Of a stretch of DNA of 64,000 nt, positions 35,976-49,378 are shown piece by piece (position 1 is the stretch's first letter; each line of letters starts with the position of its first letter). A program made the translations under genes and the position numbers. This DNA is from Fragum whitleyi (lineage: Eukaryota > Mollusca > Bivalvia > Cardiida > Cardiidae). The stretch spans positions 13,438,957-13,502,956 of the forward strand of contig OX411552.1 of assembly GCA_948146395.1 (NCBI GenBank), in the 5' to 3' direction. Under the pieces are notes generated by a model that saw nothing but the letters and a program-made list of their open reading frames with translations, did no database searches and was not told the DNA's origin.

Positions 35976-36611
35976 ATCATGCTTATACAAAATTACTCTA
36001 TAAAAGGATGTAATGTTGTTAAATAATTTGTCTGTATGTTAATCAAGAGAAGATTTAGCTGATAAATCAATGATTCTGAAAAAATATTAATCTAGGCCCC
36101 TAAATGGTATAAAGCAGAATGACACCGACGAGTTTGCTCGAACCAAACCTTTCTGTACTCCACATTTTCACATTGACATAAAAAAGTAAAGACGACAGGG
36201 TCGAAACGATATAAAATCTCACTTCCTTCTTAAACATGAATACTCTGGATCTTTTAAACGAAATTTTAATTTAGTTGTTTCTTAAAGTCCCAATCTTGAC
36301 AAAATGCAATCAAATGTTCCTTTGAAAGGTACATGAATGCAAATTAATTGTAGAAATATAAAAAAGCCTAGCTCTACTCCAAGGATTCTCGGTAGATCTA
36401 TACAAATATTTGCAGAAAGAAATTGATTCAAAAGCATGTTAGGCCTATGAAAGCTGACCAATATCGAAAGCCAACGTGGTCCGTTTAACTGAGACGTATG
36501 CGTGGGGAACCAAATCTTGATAACTACAGTTTTTCAATACATTATGAGTTATTTTCTTACGTCATGTTGCAAACATTATATTATTGATAATGAATGTGCC
36601 TGTTTTGATTT

Positions 36612-36868
36612 TTTATGGGATTTAACACCGCTTTTAACAATCTTTCAGTTATATCTCTGCGGATGGAACACCCAAAAACGAATTCTTGGTATTTCCTAAA
36701 CCAATACTACTATTCCTTTCCTAGCCTCCAGTTGCTATCCCACATAGGTCTACGATTATCGATCCATATGTGGGAGCGACTAGTCGGAAAAGATTAGTGT
36801 CGCCGTCGGAATCGAACCCGGGACCTTTTGAATGTTAGTCCGGCTCGCTACCACTGCGTGGTTGAATA
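36612..36868 (-). repeat. SINE, reversed (copy B counterpart)
   Basis: Matches 34736-34990. The tRNA-like head complement is ATCGAACCCGGGACC. Confidence 0.85.
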
Positions 36869-37299
36869 TGCTATATAATTCCAAAAAGGGAGGCATTATA
36901 TCCGCAATAAACTAACTAAAAAAGAATACAAAACCCACTTGCAGCAATAACGTGGTAGTGTCCATCGAACGTTCTCAATTGATTATGTCTCGCCAAATGA
37001 CAAAATAATTACAGAAACCCAATGAAAATTAAATTCGCTCCTCCCACTTTTTGTTTACCTCGATTTGATTGAAGAATGTATGACGCAACAAAAATGACTG
37101 ACATCATTGATTGACGCGCAGCTCATTTAACCTAGCGCTATTTGACGAAAAAATAAGTCGATCGGTAAAACAGTTATAGTTCATATTCTGACAATTTACG
37201 CGTATAACCTTGCGCTCCGCTAACGCTCCGCTTAGGTTATATCGCGTAAATTGCCAGAAATGAACTATAACTATTACTTAATATTTTTGCTTTTACACG

Positions 37300-38035
37300 G
37301 GCGTTTATTACACTAGTGGAATAAGTATGCAAATGAGGAAAGTAAGGAAAATGGCGTCATAATGAATCTGCTGACGTCATTTCGCAAACGGCGTTTTATA
37401 TTTCGCGGAATAAAATGAATCGATGAATATCGTAATTTTCTCGTGTTATCACTAAATTCGGTCATATTATAATTAGAGGATATTGAATGAGTGGTCATTG
37501 GATACTGAATTTATTAAACGAGTCATCTATAAACAGATAAAAACGAGGCTGCGCCGAGTATTTATCTGTTTTAGATGACGAGTTTAATAAATTCTGTATT
37601 TTATGACCACAAATTTTATATTCTGTTTATAATATGATCCGAATTTTAGCGAAAAATTCTCAAAATTCTTGAAATTCAACGTTTCAGTTTTCCGTGAAAC
37701 TTATAACGCCGTTAAAAAATGACGTCACAAAACATAGATTATGACGTCATTTTCGCGGTTACAAAATAGCGTTATTATTCGCTCTGACCTCATTTGCATA
37801 GTTATTCCACTAGTGTAATAACACCTGTGTAATATCAAAAATATTAAACGGGGTTATTTCACTTCGGCAAAATAGATGATATAATAAATATAATATAAAA
37901 TTTGTGCTCATAAAATACAGCATTTATTAAATTCGTCATCTATAACAGATAAAAACTTGGCACAGCCTCGTTTTTATCTGTTTATATATGACTCGTTTAA
38001 TAAATTCAGTATCCCATGACCACTCATTCAATATC
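37300..38035. repeat. Interlocked foldback elements
   Basis: Two long inverted repeats overlap. TTACACTAGTGGAATAAGTA (37308) pairs with its complement near 37801-37826. GATATTGAATGAGTGGTCAT (37479) pairs with its complement ending 38035. Each of 37491-37610 and 37915-38010 is also a hairpin by itself around ACAGATAAAAAC. Confidence 0.8.
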
Positions 38036-39242
38036 TTCTATTTCTTTTATTGGTCCACACATTCGACTCGAGTACAAATGAATTGGCCAGGCCGAATCGA
38101 GAAGAATAATATTAGTTGTAAGAACTTTGTTCTCTATCTGTGTAACAGGTTTTAACCCATATAATACACAATTATTGTAACAATACACTGAAATCAGAGA
38201 CTTTACAGATATGGTCTAAATCTTCAGTAAAAAGGATACATTTATTTGAAGACTCACCACAACCACTAGTTTCCGTGGCGATGTGGGTAAGTACGCGTTC
38301 CGCTTTTATAACAATGGTTGTTCTGTATGCATCGATGTATGACTATCAAATGCATGCTTTTAAGGGCAGAAAGTCAGCAGATGGATGGTAGACGCTAGAG
38401 ACAGATATCGTTGGAGTGATAGAGAGTAAAAACGAAAAGAGGAAAAATAAAAGATAATGTGCTTCCGTATAGGTCGATGTCATTCCGCATTGGTTCAAAT
38501 CTCGCCAACGTCACTTTTCTTTCTTTTTATTCTTTCTAATAAACAATTTACACAATTTCATTCACTTTTCACGCACCCTCTCTCCTCTTTTTTCTCTTTC
38601 ACTCCGCCATTCCAAACCATCTGCTAACAACCTGTTCTGAAGAGCATGTATTATATAGTTTTACATCAGTACATAAAAGATTTAACACAAGTAATGATAT
38701 TAAGGAACGCTTACGTACTCATACGGCCATAGCGGGACTTGCTTGTGGGGCGATACCCTGTCAATTTATACCTTTTGTAAAGATAAAAACTAAAAGACTC
38801 AAGTTACTCATATTTCTACGTGCACTTTCTGTGAATATAAAACTCGACCTATGATAGTGATTAAAAAAAACCCCGCGGTAGTTGCATTCATACTTAAACA
38901 AGTTATATCAATAGCTTTCATGTTCAGAATATCATCATAATTCCAATAAAAAAGCGTCCGCATCCCGACGCTTTGCTGCAGGTGCTTTTTATTGCAAAAT
39001 GTGTAATGAAAAAGGCATAATTCATTTTGATGAATAGAAAAAGGAGCAAGTCATCCCTCATCAAAAGTGACATGTTTAATCATTTTTCGTTGTCTATTTA
39101 AGTTTCGTTTGTCCTTTCATCCACACTTTTTTTCTTAACATCTTCAAAATGCTTAGTTACATCTACAATATTTTGTTTCGATGATCATTGAAATTGATTC
39201 CACGAGATGAACGGAAATGGAAAGATTAAAATCATTCAGATT

Positions 39243-39408
39243 TTTAAGGTAGTGGACCCGTAATAGTATAGCAAAGTTTCAGAAGTAATGAACTTTAACA
39301 GTGTAAACCGATGTATCCTAATGTTTTCATTAGAAACCTCGGTCAACATTGTTACAGCTCATTAGTGCCAAAATGTTGAGGATATATTACGGTTCCACTA
39401 CTTTAAAG
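39243..39408. mobile_element. MITE with ends TTTAAGGTAGTGGACC
   Basis: Left TTTAAGGTAGTGGACCCGTA, right TACGGTTCCACTACTTTAAA. Same family as 14002-14234. Confidence 0.82.
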
Positions 39409-39810
39409 ACTATTTTGGAGCATATATTTGATTTATCACTCGAAACTGTCCAACCAGGAAATATGAAAAGTCTCAACCCCCCACCCCCAACCCCCACCCA
39501 CCCCACTCCCAACCCCAGCCCAGAATAATTACGATTCTGATCAGATAGCGCAATCCTGTATGGTCGATATTGAAGGATAATATGAATAATTCAAAATAAT
39601 TGTCAAAAATATTGATAGCGCGGGGACCGCTGAATTAAATGACAAAACATTGATTAGAAAATGTCCTGCGTGCAGGATTCAAAGACGTTTGAAAATGATG
39701 ACCCGCTGTGCTCGTTTGTGAATGCGCAATACGGGGTACCATTTCTGAAATGTTTCGCGAACATTTTAATCTTGAACGCTAGGCTAGATCTAGTTTATAA
39801 ATAAAGGCCA

Positions 39811-40052
39811 GGGGCCAGTTTTACTTAACATCTTACGAAAAAAATATCATTAAGTCAAAATCACAAATCGTACCTGGCTATTTCATTCATTTTTAAATTC
39901 TGCCTTGCAATATCTCATTGGAATCGTCTTTAGAAGACGATTCAAATGAGGTGATGCATGGCAGAAATCCATATTTAGTTACTACTGTAGAAGCAGCTTT
40001 TTCTTTGACTTACGCAAAAAAAAGATCGTAAGATGCTGAGTAAAACAGGCCC
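39811..40052. mobile_element. Foldback MITE with ends GGGCCNGTTTTACT
   Basis: Ends GGGGCCAGTTTTACTTAACA and GCTGAGTAAAACAGGCCC. The middle is a hairpin around TTGGAATCGTCTTTAGAAGACGATTCAAATGAGG. A second copy is at 48834-49107. Confidence 0.83.
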
Positions 40053-41349
40053 AGAGTCTGTATTTTCATAATAAGGTCATTAAACATTGTCTACAAGTAT
40101 ATGATTTATTGTGACCTTGCCTAGAAGTCTTTCGCCATTATAAAAAATCGGTGAAATTGTCAATAAAGTTCACCTAGTCACTGGCGCCAAATTCTGTTAT
40201 TCTGGAAGGTTAACGACACTTTTATTGACAAAACATGACTATTCTTACTGACTTATTTATATACTGTTTTAAGCATTGATGTTTTTGTCAACAATCCGTT
40301 GGCGCATTCGTTAGGGTAAAAAAGAGCATTTGTGGTTTGTAAAGGTTAGGTTACTTGGCCATTATTGAATGATAAAGAACTTCCTTATTTGAAACCCATT
40401 TGATTTTATAAAAAAATGATATTTTTTTAATAAACTGCGATGAAATGAAACAACGCTTTGTATGTCGATCAAGAAACTGTGCAGTGTAGCATTTAACATT
40501 AAAGACATTATAAGTGCCACTTTTAAAAGCATATTAAGGTTAGTGTCCTCCAAATGCCAAACTCTACTTGTGGTCATTGAATTATTATTTGGTGGCTTCA
40601 TATCAGTTTATTTATATCATCATTCATTTTATCGTTTTTAACTCCACTGGACGTAGTTCAACTAGGCTCGATGTCAGTCGTGTGTCCGCCCGTCTGTCCC
40701 TACTTCCGTAGTTCAGTTAATTTTTTCTTTGAACATCTTCCTCTTGAAAAAACTGGGCAGAATTCAACAAAAGTACACAGGGATAATTCTTCGAAAATGT
40801 TCTATCATAATTTTTCTTTAGATTCTGATCGAGCTGGTAACATGGGTTCTACGGGCTGTCGCGTGACCAAAAATGGTCCCATTTGGTGAAATTTGAAAAC
40901 TCATCTTCTCTGAAATTACTGGTCATAATTCAACCAATGTCCGCGCGAATATACTTTATCAGGTATCATTTTTTTGAGTGGCATGATACTGTGATATGGC
41001 CTTTGTGATAATAAATGGCCTTTGTTCAAATAAATGGTTCAACAGACGAATACTCTTCGAAGAAAAAATAGATGCCGTAACCTGCGTTCAAGAAATTGTT
41101 CGTGAAACGTATGGAAACTACTAGCCCGCTTTTGCACGTCTGTATAGTCCTTGTTCAACATAAACTTGCTTTTTATTTCGAGAGCATGAGTTGCCACCGG
41201 CAAAACTACCATTACGAACATTACGCAGAGCGTAATACAGAATAAATTCTCTGTCAGGAAATATCGTTGATGAATGATCATAACATCGTAACTACAGCTT
41301 TTTCAAGCTGTAGTTACGATATATTAACCATTCATCAATGTTGCAATTT

Positions 41350-42330
41350 TTAGCTCCACTGGCAGAAAGGCCAGCGGGCTATGTCATGGTGTGGTGTCCG
41401 TCGTCCGTGCGTCCGTGCGTGCGTCCGTGCGTGCGTCCGTCCGTAAACTTTTACTTTAAAAATCTTCTCCTCCTAAAGTACTGGATGGATTTCAATCAAA
41501 TTTCATAGGAATGTTCCTTGGGTGACCTCTATCAGATTGCTTCAAAAAATTTAAATCGGTTGAAAATCATGGCTGTAGTGGGCGTGGCTAATTTCCATAT
41601 ATGGTAATAGGTGAGTTTTCTCAGATTGTAATTAATGGATACCAATTAAATTTTACATGAATGATCCTTGAGTGACCCTTTATCAGTCTACCAAAAATAA
41701 TTGTGATCGGATGGAAAATATGTATTTTATGGGCGGAGGTCATTTCTCTATATGTTATATAGTGGAAACTTTAAAAATTAATTTCTCAGAATGACCTTGA
41801 TGGATATTAACCAAATTTCACAGGAATGATCCTTGAGTGACCCTTTATCAGTCTACCAAAAATCATTGTGATCAGATGAAAAATGTGTATTTTATGGGCA
41901 GAGGTCATTTCTCGATATGTAATATATTGGAAACTTTGAAAACCATTTTCTCAGTACCTAACCAATGGATAACAACCAAATTTCATTTGAATGATTCTTT
42001 AATGATTCTTTACAAGTCTGTAAATATATATTGTGATCAGATGAAAAATAAGTGTTTTATGGGCGGAGGTCATTTCTCTATATGTTATATAGTGAAAACT
42101 TTGAAAATCATTTTCTCAGAATCTAACTGATGGATATCGACAAAATTTCACTGGAATGATTCTTTAGTGATACTTTATCAGTCTGCAAAAATTATTGCGG
42201 TCAGATGCAAAATATGTATTTTATTGTCAGAGGTCATTTCTTTTGATATGTCATATGGTGTAATATCCAATATGGGGTAAACCAAACTTTTTTCAAAGTT
42301 CAAACAGATGGATTTCAACCAAATATCATA
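41350..42330 (+). repeat. AGCTCCACTGG-type repeat with internal ~160-bp units
   Basis: A GTCCGTGCGTGCG run near the start, then units marked by GATCCTTGAGTGACCCTTTA and GGTCATTTCTCTATATG. A short relative is at 47825-48120. Open frames here follow the repeat. Confidence 0.75.
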
Positions 42331-44017
42331 GGAATTTTATTTCTGTGAAGTTGTATCAAGCTGCAAAAAATATTTCATTAGATGAACAGCATGCTCTATA
42401 TTGGCAGAGGACATTTCAACATATAAATTGAATATTTGACTACCCTTTTGGTATCACCTAAATGATGATTTTTTTTAGACTCATATAATTTAATGGGTGT
42501 AAAGATTGTAGGTTAGAAGGAACATAAGCTTTGTTAGAATTCAAATGTGTAGAAACATTAGGTGAAATAGGGAGCCTGAGATACTCCCTTTGAATTGGTC
42601 AGTTTAGTTGAACGAAGGGTGACTGCACAAAGAGGTGTAAAGTGGCCTACTGAGGTTCAGAGTGGGGAAGAAAAAGCTGCACTCTAAGGCATTGGGCAGA
42701 ATAAAAATATTGGATTAAATATTTTACTTCTTATTATCTTTAAATAGAATTTTGTTTTGGTGACAAACAATTATAGTGGTGTTTAATGAAAAGCGGAAAT
42801 ATCTACAATCAAAATTTTGTGGACAAAGTACCAGTATATCATGTAGTAACATTCTGTTAATATTGAAATTTTTATTTTTGGATTTCAAACAAATTTCACT
42901 AGAATGATCCTTATTTTTAACAGCCTTATCATCCTCTAATAATCATTATCAGGATATTCAGGCCTGTGGGGCGAATCAGGCGCTCAAGCGCCTCTAGTTA
43001 AAATTATCCCTTCCTTGGGACCCCTTGTTTCTGCGCTCCATTTCCCGCCAAAAGGAGCTGATGGATGTCGGTTTGAATTATAAGCGTTTATATTTTCGGG
43101 AGCTTGCCAATTTTGTGCGTATGAATTTTAAAATCCTTGTTACGCCCATGATTATCGAATCATCACAGAGTCTGTAATCGCGTGATTGGTTGGTAAAAAA
43201 TGTACAGAACCCCTGCGGAACATGGTCTATAAATATTTATACTTTCAACAACAGAAAGTCTGAATGTAAGGCAGATTGTTTTACAAACACTTCAAAATAT
43301 GGGACAGAAGTATGAACATTTGTCCTGTTTTTGTGACCTATATTTTCTGTTTTTGTTTATGCTGTACCCATTTTATGGTCATAAAAAACAAAGTTTTCAA
43401 TAATGTCAATTGTTTTGAGTCGATCAAAACATGCCTTTTGGCTTCACGTTTTTTTAAGCTGGGGGACGTAACAAATCGTACTTATTCATTCCGTTTCAAA
43501 AATGCAGGCTCATTATATAGTCTATCGTGAATAATTCTGTTCATAAGTAATCAATTGGAATTCGGTTTGAAGCAGAGAAGTTGAAAATGTTGAGAATTTG
43601 CTAGATGTGACAATTTTTTCAAAAATATATTGATTAAAAAGTTATTGACTACCAAGTAAAAAATTACTTGGTCGTCGATAACCTTTTTATCGATACATCC
43701 AGGTCAATTTAAGTCAATTCATATTGATTTTCCACCATCTCTTCTTCGAATCGGCCAATTATTTACAGAAATGTTGAAAAAACACACGAAAAACACAACG
43801 ACAACAACAACAACAACAACAAACAAACAAAAAATAATTAAATGAAAGAAAAAAAAAATAAATAAAATAAGCAGAAAAATGCGTCTAATGATTATTTCTT
43901 TGCAAAACTCTGATGGCCTTTCTTGCTTCGATCTTCAGAACGTTTGTCTTGTCGCAAGGATTTCTTTGTAAGATTCTTTTATGTCATCTTTACGTATGTC
44001 GTATACAAAGACGATGC

Positions 44018-44240
44018 AGAGACGCCGTCGGAACGCAGTCGGTAGTGCGTCGGACCATCAATCTAGAGGTCCCGGGTTCGATCCCAGACGGCGGCACTCA
44101 TCCTCTCCGGCTTTTTGTCTCCCACCAATTGGGTTGATAATGTGAGATAGCAGCTGGAGGCTAGGAAAGAATGTAATGGTAGTACTGTACTGGTGTGAGA
44201 AATACCAGGAATCCGTTGTTAGGTACTCCATCTTCTTTAA
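44018..44240 (+). repeat. SINE with tRNA-like head
   Basis: GCCGTCGGAACGCAGTCGGTAG (box A region), GGTCCCGGGTTCGATCCCAG (box B), then the standard body to AATCCGTTGTTAGGTACTCC. Confidence 0.85.
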
Positions 44241-46221
44241 AGAAGGCATTTTAGTAGAAAGTCTTTGATCAAAAGTAAAGTACATATATCTTGACAGGTG
44301 CAAATAAAAGTTTGATCATGTGTATTTTTACCGCCATCTCAACTATGAGCTCAGGTGAGTGACCTAGAGCCATATTGGCCCTCTTGTTCTGTTAAAAAAA
44401 AACAAACAACCCTTTGTTGATAAGGATAGATATTGTTTGACTTCAGAATAACCTAAATGACAACCTTATTGTCAATTTTGTTAAAATATAAAAAAAATAC
44501 GGACGCCAGATTTTACACTCTTTTCAGACAATATTTTAGGCTTTTTGCCTGGGAATACAGGCACTTATTCACTGTAAATGTGAAATAAGGACTCCCTGGC
44601 AACACGATTAAATTAGAAGTTGAATCACAGATATGACCTACAAGTGATCAAACATAGGTTGAATTTTAAAAAAATAATAATATAGGGTTAATTCACGTTT
44701 TAACCGAAAATTTGTTCAGCGTGCGAAGCACGAGTATTTTTAGGATCTCTGCAAATGTTAATGCTCCCAAAACGTGAATTGATGGGACTTTTGCATAAAA
44801 TGAAAGACTACAGAATGTATTCAAATAATGAATGCGATTTTTTTTTTAGAAACGCCATAAACTAGTTACATTCTTACAGATCAATAGGCGAATTTGTGTT
44901 ATGCATGTCACAGTTACTTTTGTTAACGCCGACGTTTCTTGGTAAACTAGTGACGTAACAAAATCAAACGCAGGAATATGAACAGCGTTTTCAATTATGC
45001 TCTTTACGGACGTTGGAGATATTTGATTTTTACGCATTTAACTTACAAATGGCGAATACTCTTCAAAATCGAACAGCTATATTATTTTTACTTTTTTATA
45101 TTTATTTTATAGTATCGAGGACGAACGAACTTTGTTGGAGGCACAGGTATCCTGTAAAATTGATACAAGTGTTTCGACCAGAGCTGAGGATATCTTAGTA
45201 AAAGAAAGCCGGACGTTAACGGCACGTGGATTTACCAAGTTTTCTCCCCGTATACGACCGGGCTTTGTCCGTTAAGGTTTGTCTATAACGAAAAGAAAAT
45301 ATGCAATAATATAGTCTTAGTGTTTTTGAGGGCAGGTAGAGACCCGAAAATGGTTAAACGCCCGAGTACGAAGCACGGGGCGTTAAAGCGTTTTGGGTTC
45401 TCTGCAAATGTTAGCGCCCGAAATAATAATGGTAGAAGAAAAAATAATCGCTATTTCAAATATTCTTATACCATTTCTATCGTTACAATGTGTACTTTAT
45501 GTCGTATTAAGAATATTTCTCGTTCTTAAAAGAAAAGTATAAAAGATACACGATAAAGTTGTACCGCTTTGTCTACCCGAACGCTAGCTGGATGCACTAA
45601 TTGTAAGTAAGTTTTTATTTTGAAAAAAAAAAAAATGAAAAAAACCTTCTTCTGGTTCCAAAAAGAGCAAATAGGAGGTAAAGACTAAGCTGTCTTTACC
45701 TCCTTACACAGCAGGAATAAGCCGGGTTCAGCACGGCAAGAGTTTAGGTAATAATCGTTTTTCTATAGACATAATATAATTCCCATGAAATTCCAAACGG
45801 TTTTATTTGTTAGTTTCGGGAAAGCATGACTAAACTATTTGCACTTACAAAACGGATGAAAGTGAAATTAGTGGCATTCTGGTGAGTGACGTGTTTAAAA
45901 AGTCATCTAAACATTTCTACCGCAAAACTGGTAATCACCGAAACTTCCCACATGCGGATAAGTCTAAAGGTCCCTAAAAAGGCTAGAACTCAATCATTAC
46001 CTGCGTGACAAAGTTGAAACGTACGTGTGAACAGCACTGGGCCTTGTCAGTCAAAGAGAAATACCGGTATTTCTTTCCCTTCCCTTTAAGAGCATTAAAC
46101 AAAATTTGTTTAATGACCAAAACATCGTAACTACACCGTCACGATGCTGTGTCTCCCAAAGACGAACTGTTACCCTTTAAACGAAAAGATATTATCAGGG
46201 ATTTTGTTAACCAAATACAAT

Positions 46222-46640
46222 TAAGAATACCGTAAAATCGACAATCTGAATGATAATGGAATGGTTTTGGAATGAAATTGAATGAGCGAGAGGAGTGAGT
46301 TAAACGGAGGTAACCCAATATCGCTGATTATGTTCAAACTGAACAACATTGGCGATATTATAACCTTCTCTTAATTAAATATGCTTACTAGTTATGTAAA
46401 TAGCTTTTTATTTCTTCGCGAACCAATCAGACGATTCCAAAATGCTTTTAAATGAGGGAAATAAAGTTTTTTCCCTAGCCATTTTTAATTTAAATGTAGT
46501 TGTTGATCTATTTGGTGAATTTGAAGCGTTTTTAAATGGTTTGAGTGTGAGTGTTTGGAATGAATGAATGGAGCGCTGAATGAGGGATTAAGATTGCGTT
46601 TGATTGGAATTAGATCCAATTTCACGATGTTCTTAACTGT
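46222..46640 (+). mobile_element. MITE with ends ACATCGTGAAATTGAC
   Basis: Left GTAAAATCGACAATCTGAAT (decayed), GGAATGAAATTGAATGAGCG and TGTTCAAACTGAACAACATT in the middle, right TCCAATTTCACGATGTTC. Parallels 61275-61705 throughout. Confidence 0.78.
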
Positions 46641-47086
46641 TTATGGTTTATTATAAAAAAGATCGAATCCAGTAGAGGTTAATCCTACATCGATTCCTAA
46701 GAAGATACATGAATGCAATAAAATAGAACGAATAGTCTGATTTCAGTTAATGTTTTCGTAAGAAGTTCAGTATAACGGGTCCCTCGGGAACAATTTATAA
46801 TCATAGGCGTAAGTTTTGCCATTTGTGTTATATGCGAAAACCAATCTTTGCGGTCCCGCATTTTAACGGTCAGTTCCGAAAAAGTACGTTACCACCTAAC
46901 TTCCAGTTGCATGCTGTGACAGGGGATGGGAATAGAATGTTTTTCGTTTAACCAATGTCGTGACTACAGCTTGATCTATGCTCGCCCGACGAAAAAATGG
47001 TTTGTGATGTTAACCGAAATTGCAAGGAAATTGACTCCCGGTCCCAAGCTGTGGATCCGTGCACTAATCGGCATTCGGTATACATA

Positions 47087-47351
47087 TGTGACCCGTTACA
47101 CCAAAAGGGACGGTATGGAAACTCCTTAAAACAAATATATTTAAACAGCATTGGGTCCACTATAGGTCGACCAGAAGGCAGATTTCGGAAAATTTTACAC
47201 GGTAAGTTAAAAAAAAATCATTCTAGATTGAAAAAAATTGAGACTATCGAAAAGTTTCGACCCTTGTCAGTCTGCTCAGATCGCGCAGTCTGACAGAGGT
47301 CGACACTTTACGCACATTCCAGATAGCTCATTTTCGCCTGACTGGTCTCAT
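47087..47351. mobile_element. MITE, TGTGACC family
   Basis: Left TGTGACCCGTTACACCAAAA, right TTTTCGCCTGACTGGTCTCA. Shares CCCTTGTCAGTCTGCTCAGA with 8128-8378. Confidence 0.78.
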
Positions 47352-48833
47352 ATTTATTCCCCGTGATCAACAGGTCTCGCCTACAACTGAGGCTATAAAA
47401 AGATCGTACACTGATATTTACTCAGTCAATGGGTTAGTTGGCATCGATCTAAAGATTTAACAGATTTGTTAAAACTAATAACAATACAACGGTTATTAAT
47501 CGTTTTGAGTGTTACATGGATTGATTTAGGTAAATATTTTATACTTCTTAAATTGATAGTTTATTAATCTATGATTGTTATTTTTATTCAAAATTTGAGC
47601 AGTGTACGCTGTTAATTTCAGGAGATTTTCAGCAAAAGCAATTGCATCTTTTTATCGGAGACAAATTGGGGGAAACACAGTCAAAACGTTAGAGAAAAAA
47701 AATGTAAGATGTTTCCAAATTCAAAGAGAACAGTTTAGAATTGGCTTGTGTTTTTTTATTCATTTTTTTTTATCTTATTTTGTTGATGCCTTTGTTGTTG
47801 TTGTTGTTTGTTTGTTTTTTTTATTGTGCATCAGTGCGTCCGGTCGTAAACTTTTGAAAATCTTCTCAGAAACTTCTGGATGAATTTCAACCAAACTTCA
47901 CAAGGAATGTTCCTAAGGTGACCCTCTTTCCAAGTTGTTCAAGTAATTTTGATCCAATGAAAAACATGGATTTAATTGGCGTGGTTTATTTCCAAATACA
48001 TTTAAAATTGACTTTACTCAGAACCTAATGGATGGATACCTATAAAATTGTACATGAATGATCCTTGGGTGACCCTTTATCAGTCTACAAAATATTATTG
48101 GGATCAGATGAAAAATATGGATTTAATTGAGTATGAGAAAACGGTACAAATAGCTTACCAATCATACCCCGCTTTGCACGCAAGTGTACGTGCAAAGCGG
48201 GATACAATTTGCAAACTGTTTGTACTGTTTTCTCATCCTGGACGCAGGACTGATCAGGATCTTCCGCCAACACACTCTGTTCAAAGCTACTGATTTACAA
48301 ATGGTAACATAATGAACAAAAATCTATTTAGATTGCTGTATTGCTATTCGAAAGCTCAATTTTGCGCTTCACGAAATTGCGCTTCACGAACCCGTCGTCC
48401 TAACCAGTAGACTATTTCAATAAATTTGATTTTCCCTAAAAGATCCGAAAGCTTGAGATAAATATCAACTATTATTATAGTTATGATAAAAACAGTCTGA
48501 CGCATAATGGCCTTCATTTTCTTTTAGTACCATGCAGTTTGACAAACGGAATGCACCCTGTTTTATTCGTTGTTTACATTTTTCTTTTGCAAATGCCATT
48601 GTTTAAAATATTTAAATCATTGATAAATATCGAGTCATCTAAATAAGGGTACAGTTCATAACAATGTGAAATTGACCTGCTGAATGATTTGTGAATGTTT
48701 TGGAATGGATTTAAATGAGTGTGATGAAGGAGTTTATAGTGAAATTTAGTGGAGGTGATCAAATATCGCTAATTTTCGAGGTCCCATATCAAATCAAATA
48801 ATGATAATTTGACAAACAACGATGACGGGTCTA

Positions 48834-49107
48834 GACCCCAGGTAGCTGTTTTACTAAACATCCTACGATCATTTGCGTAAGTGAAAAACTAAAGTTGCTT
48901 CTACAGTAGTACTTGTAATATGGAATTCTGCCATGCATCATCGCCTCATTGGAATCGTCTTCTAAAGATTCAAATGAGCTATTGCAAGGTGGAATCTAAC
49001 ATTGAAAGAAAACACCAGATACGATGTGTGATTTTGACTTACGATTATCATTATTAAGTTATTATTATTATTATTTTTATTCGTAAGTAGTTTAGTAAAA
49101 CGGGACC
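48834..49107. mobile_element. Foldback MITE with ends GGGNCCNGTTTTACTAAAC
   Basis: Left CCAGGTAGCTGTTTTACTAA, right AGTTTAGTAAAACGGGACC. Internal words match 39811-40052. Ends 215 bp before the alpha-kinase exon. Confidence 0.8.
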
Positions 49108-49330
49108 AAGTTTCCCTCTGGATTTGTCCGATAGAGTGTCTGACATACTGTTTCTCCAGATGATCGTCTGAAATTCGAAATGCACTTTGTGGCTTTCCAG
49201 AATGTTCGATCTGTGAGTCTTCTCACCTACCCGAAATTGTTGGAAATGTGTTAGACACGCTCATATCAAAATGGTTAACTCGGTTTTGATTCCTTATTCA
49301 ACTTTTTCTCTTTCATTTTCAGTTGAGTGG

Positions 49331-49378
49331 ATGAGATCGTACATCAAGTCTACTTATGGGCCAACAAGTCAGCATTGA
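49331..49378 (+). promoter_or_regulatory. Overlapping upstream ORF before the alpha-kinase start
   Basis: An ATG 25 bases before the main start opens a 15-codon frame in another register. It ends at TGA 49376-49378, inside the main coding region. By known scanning rules such an overlapping uORF would lower translation of the main frame. Whether it is in the mRNA depends on the splice at 49322/49323. Confidence 0.45.

Larger units (their letters stand above)
33895..37290. repeat. Tandem duplication of a ~1.5-kb unit
   Basis: Copy A (33895-35425) and copy B (35427-37290) share TTACCGATCGCCCTATTTTTT, GACCCTTAACTTGTAATCGA, CTTTCTGTACTCCACATTTT, a reversed SINE (34736-34990 / 36612-36868) and a terminal hairpin (35310-35430 / 37163-37280), in the same order and at about 85-95 % identity by eye. 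Copy B is longer because a CCTTGAC repeat sits at 35663-35975. Confidence 0.9.
38036..43950. other. Intergenic, repeats, no gene recognised
   Basis: Includes a GTGGACC MITE (39243-39408), a GGGCC..GTTTTACT MITE (39811-40052), 'AGCTCCACTGG'-type repeats starting near 40640 and 41350 with sub-repeats of about 160 bp to 42300, and a hairpin (41285-41320). The plus frame at 43276-43530 shows no known domain. Confidence 0.5.
44241..49322. other. Intergenic to alpha-kinase 5' flank
   Basis: Contains a MITE at 46222-46640, TGTGACC MITE 47087-47351, an AGCTCCACTGG relative (47825-48120), a 45-bp-arm hairpin (48132-48236) and a foldback MITE (48834-49107). An upstream non-coding exon of the alpha-kinase gene is expected somewhere here but I cannot place it. 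Confidence 0.5.

Noticed and set aside
45013..45198. 61-codon plus frame with hydrophobic stretch
   Set aside because: No supporting signals; AT-rich chance frame.
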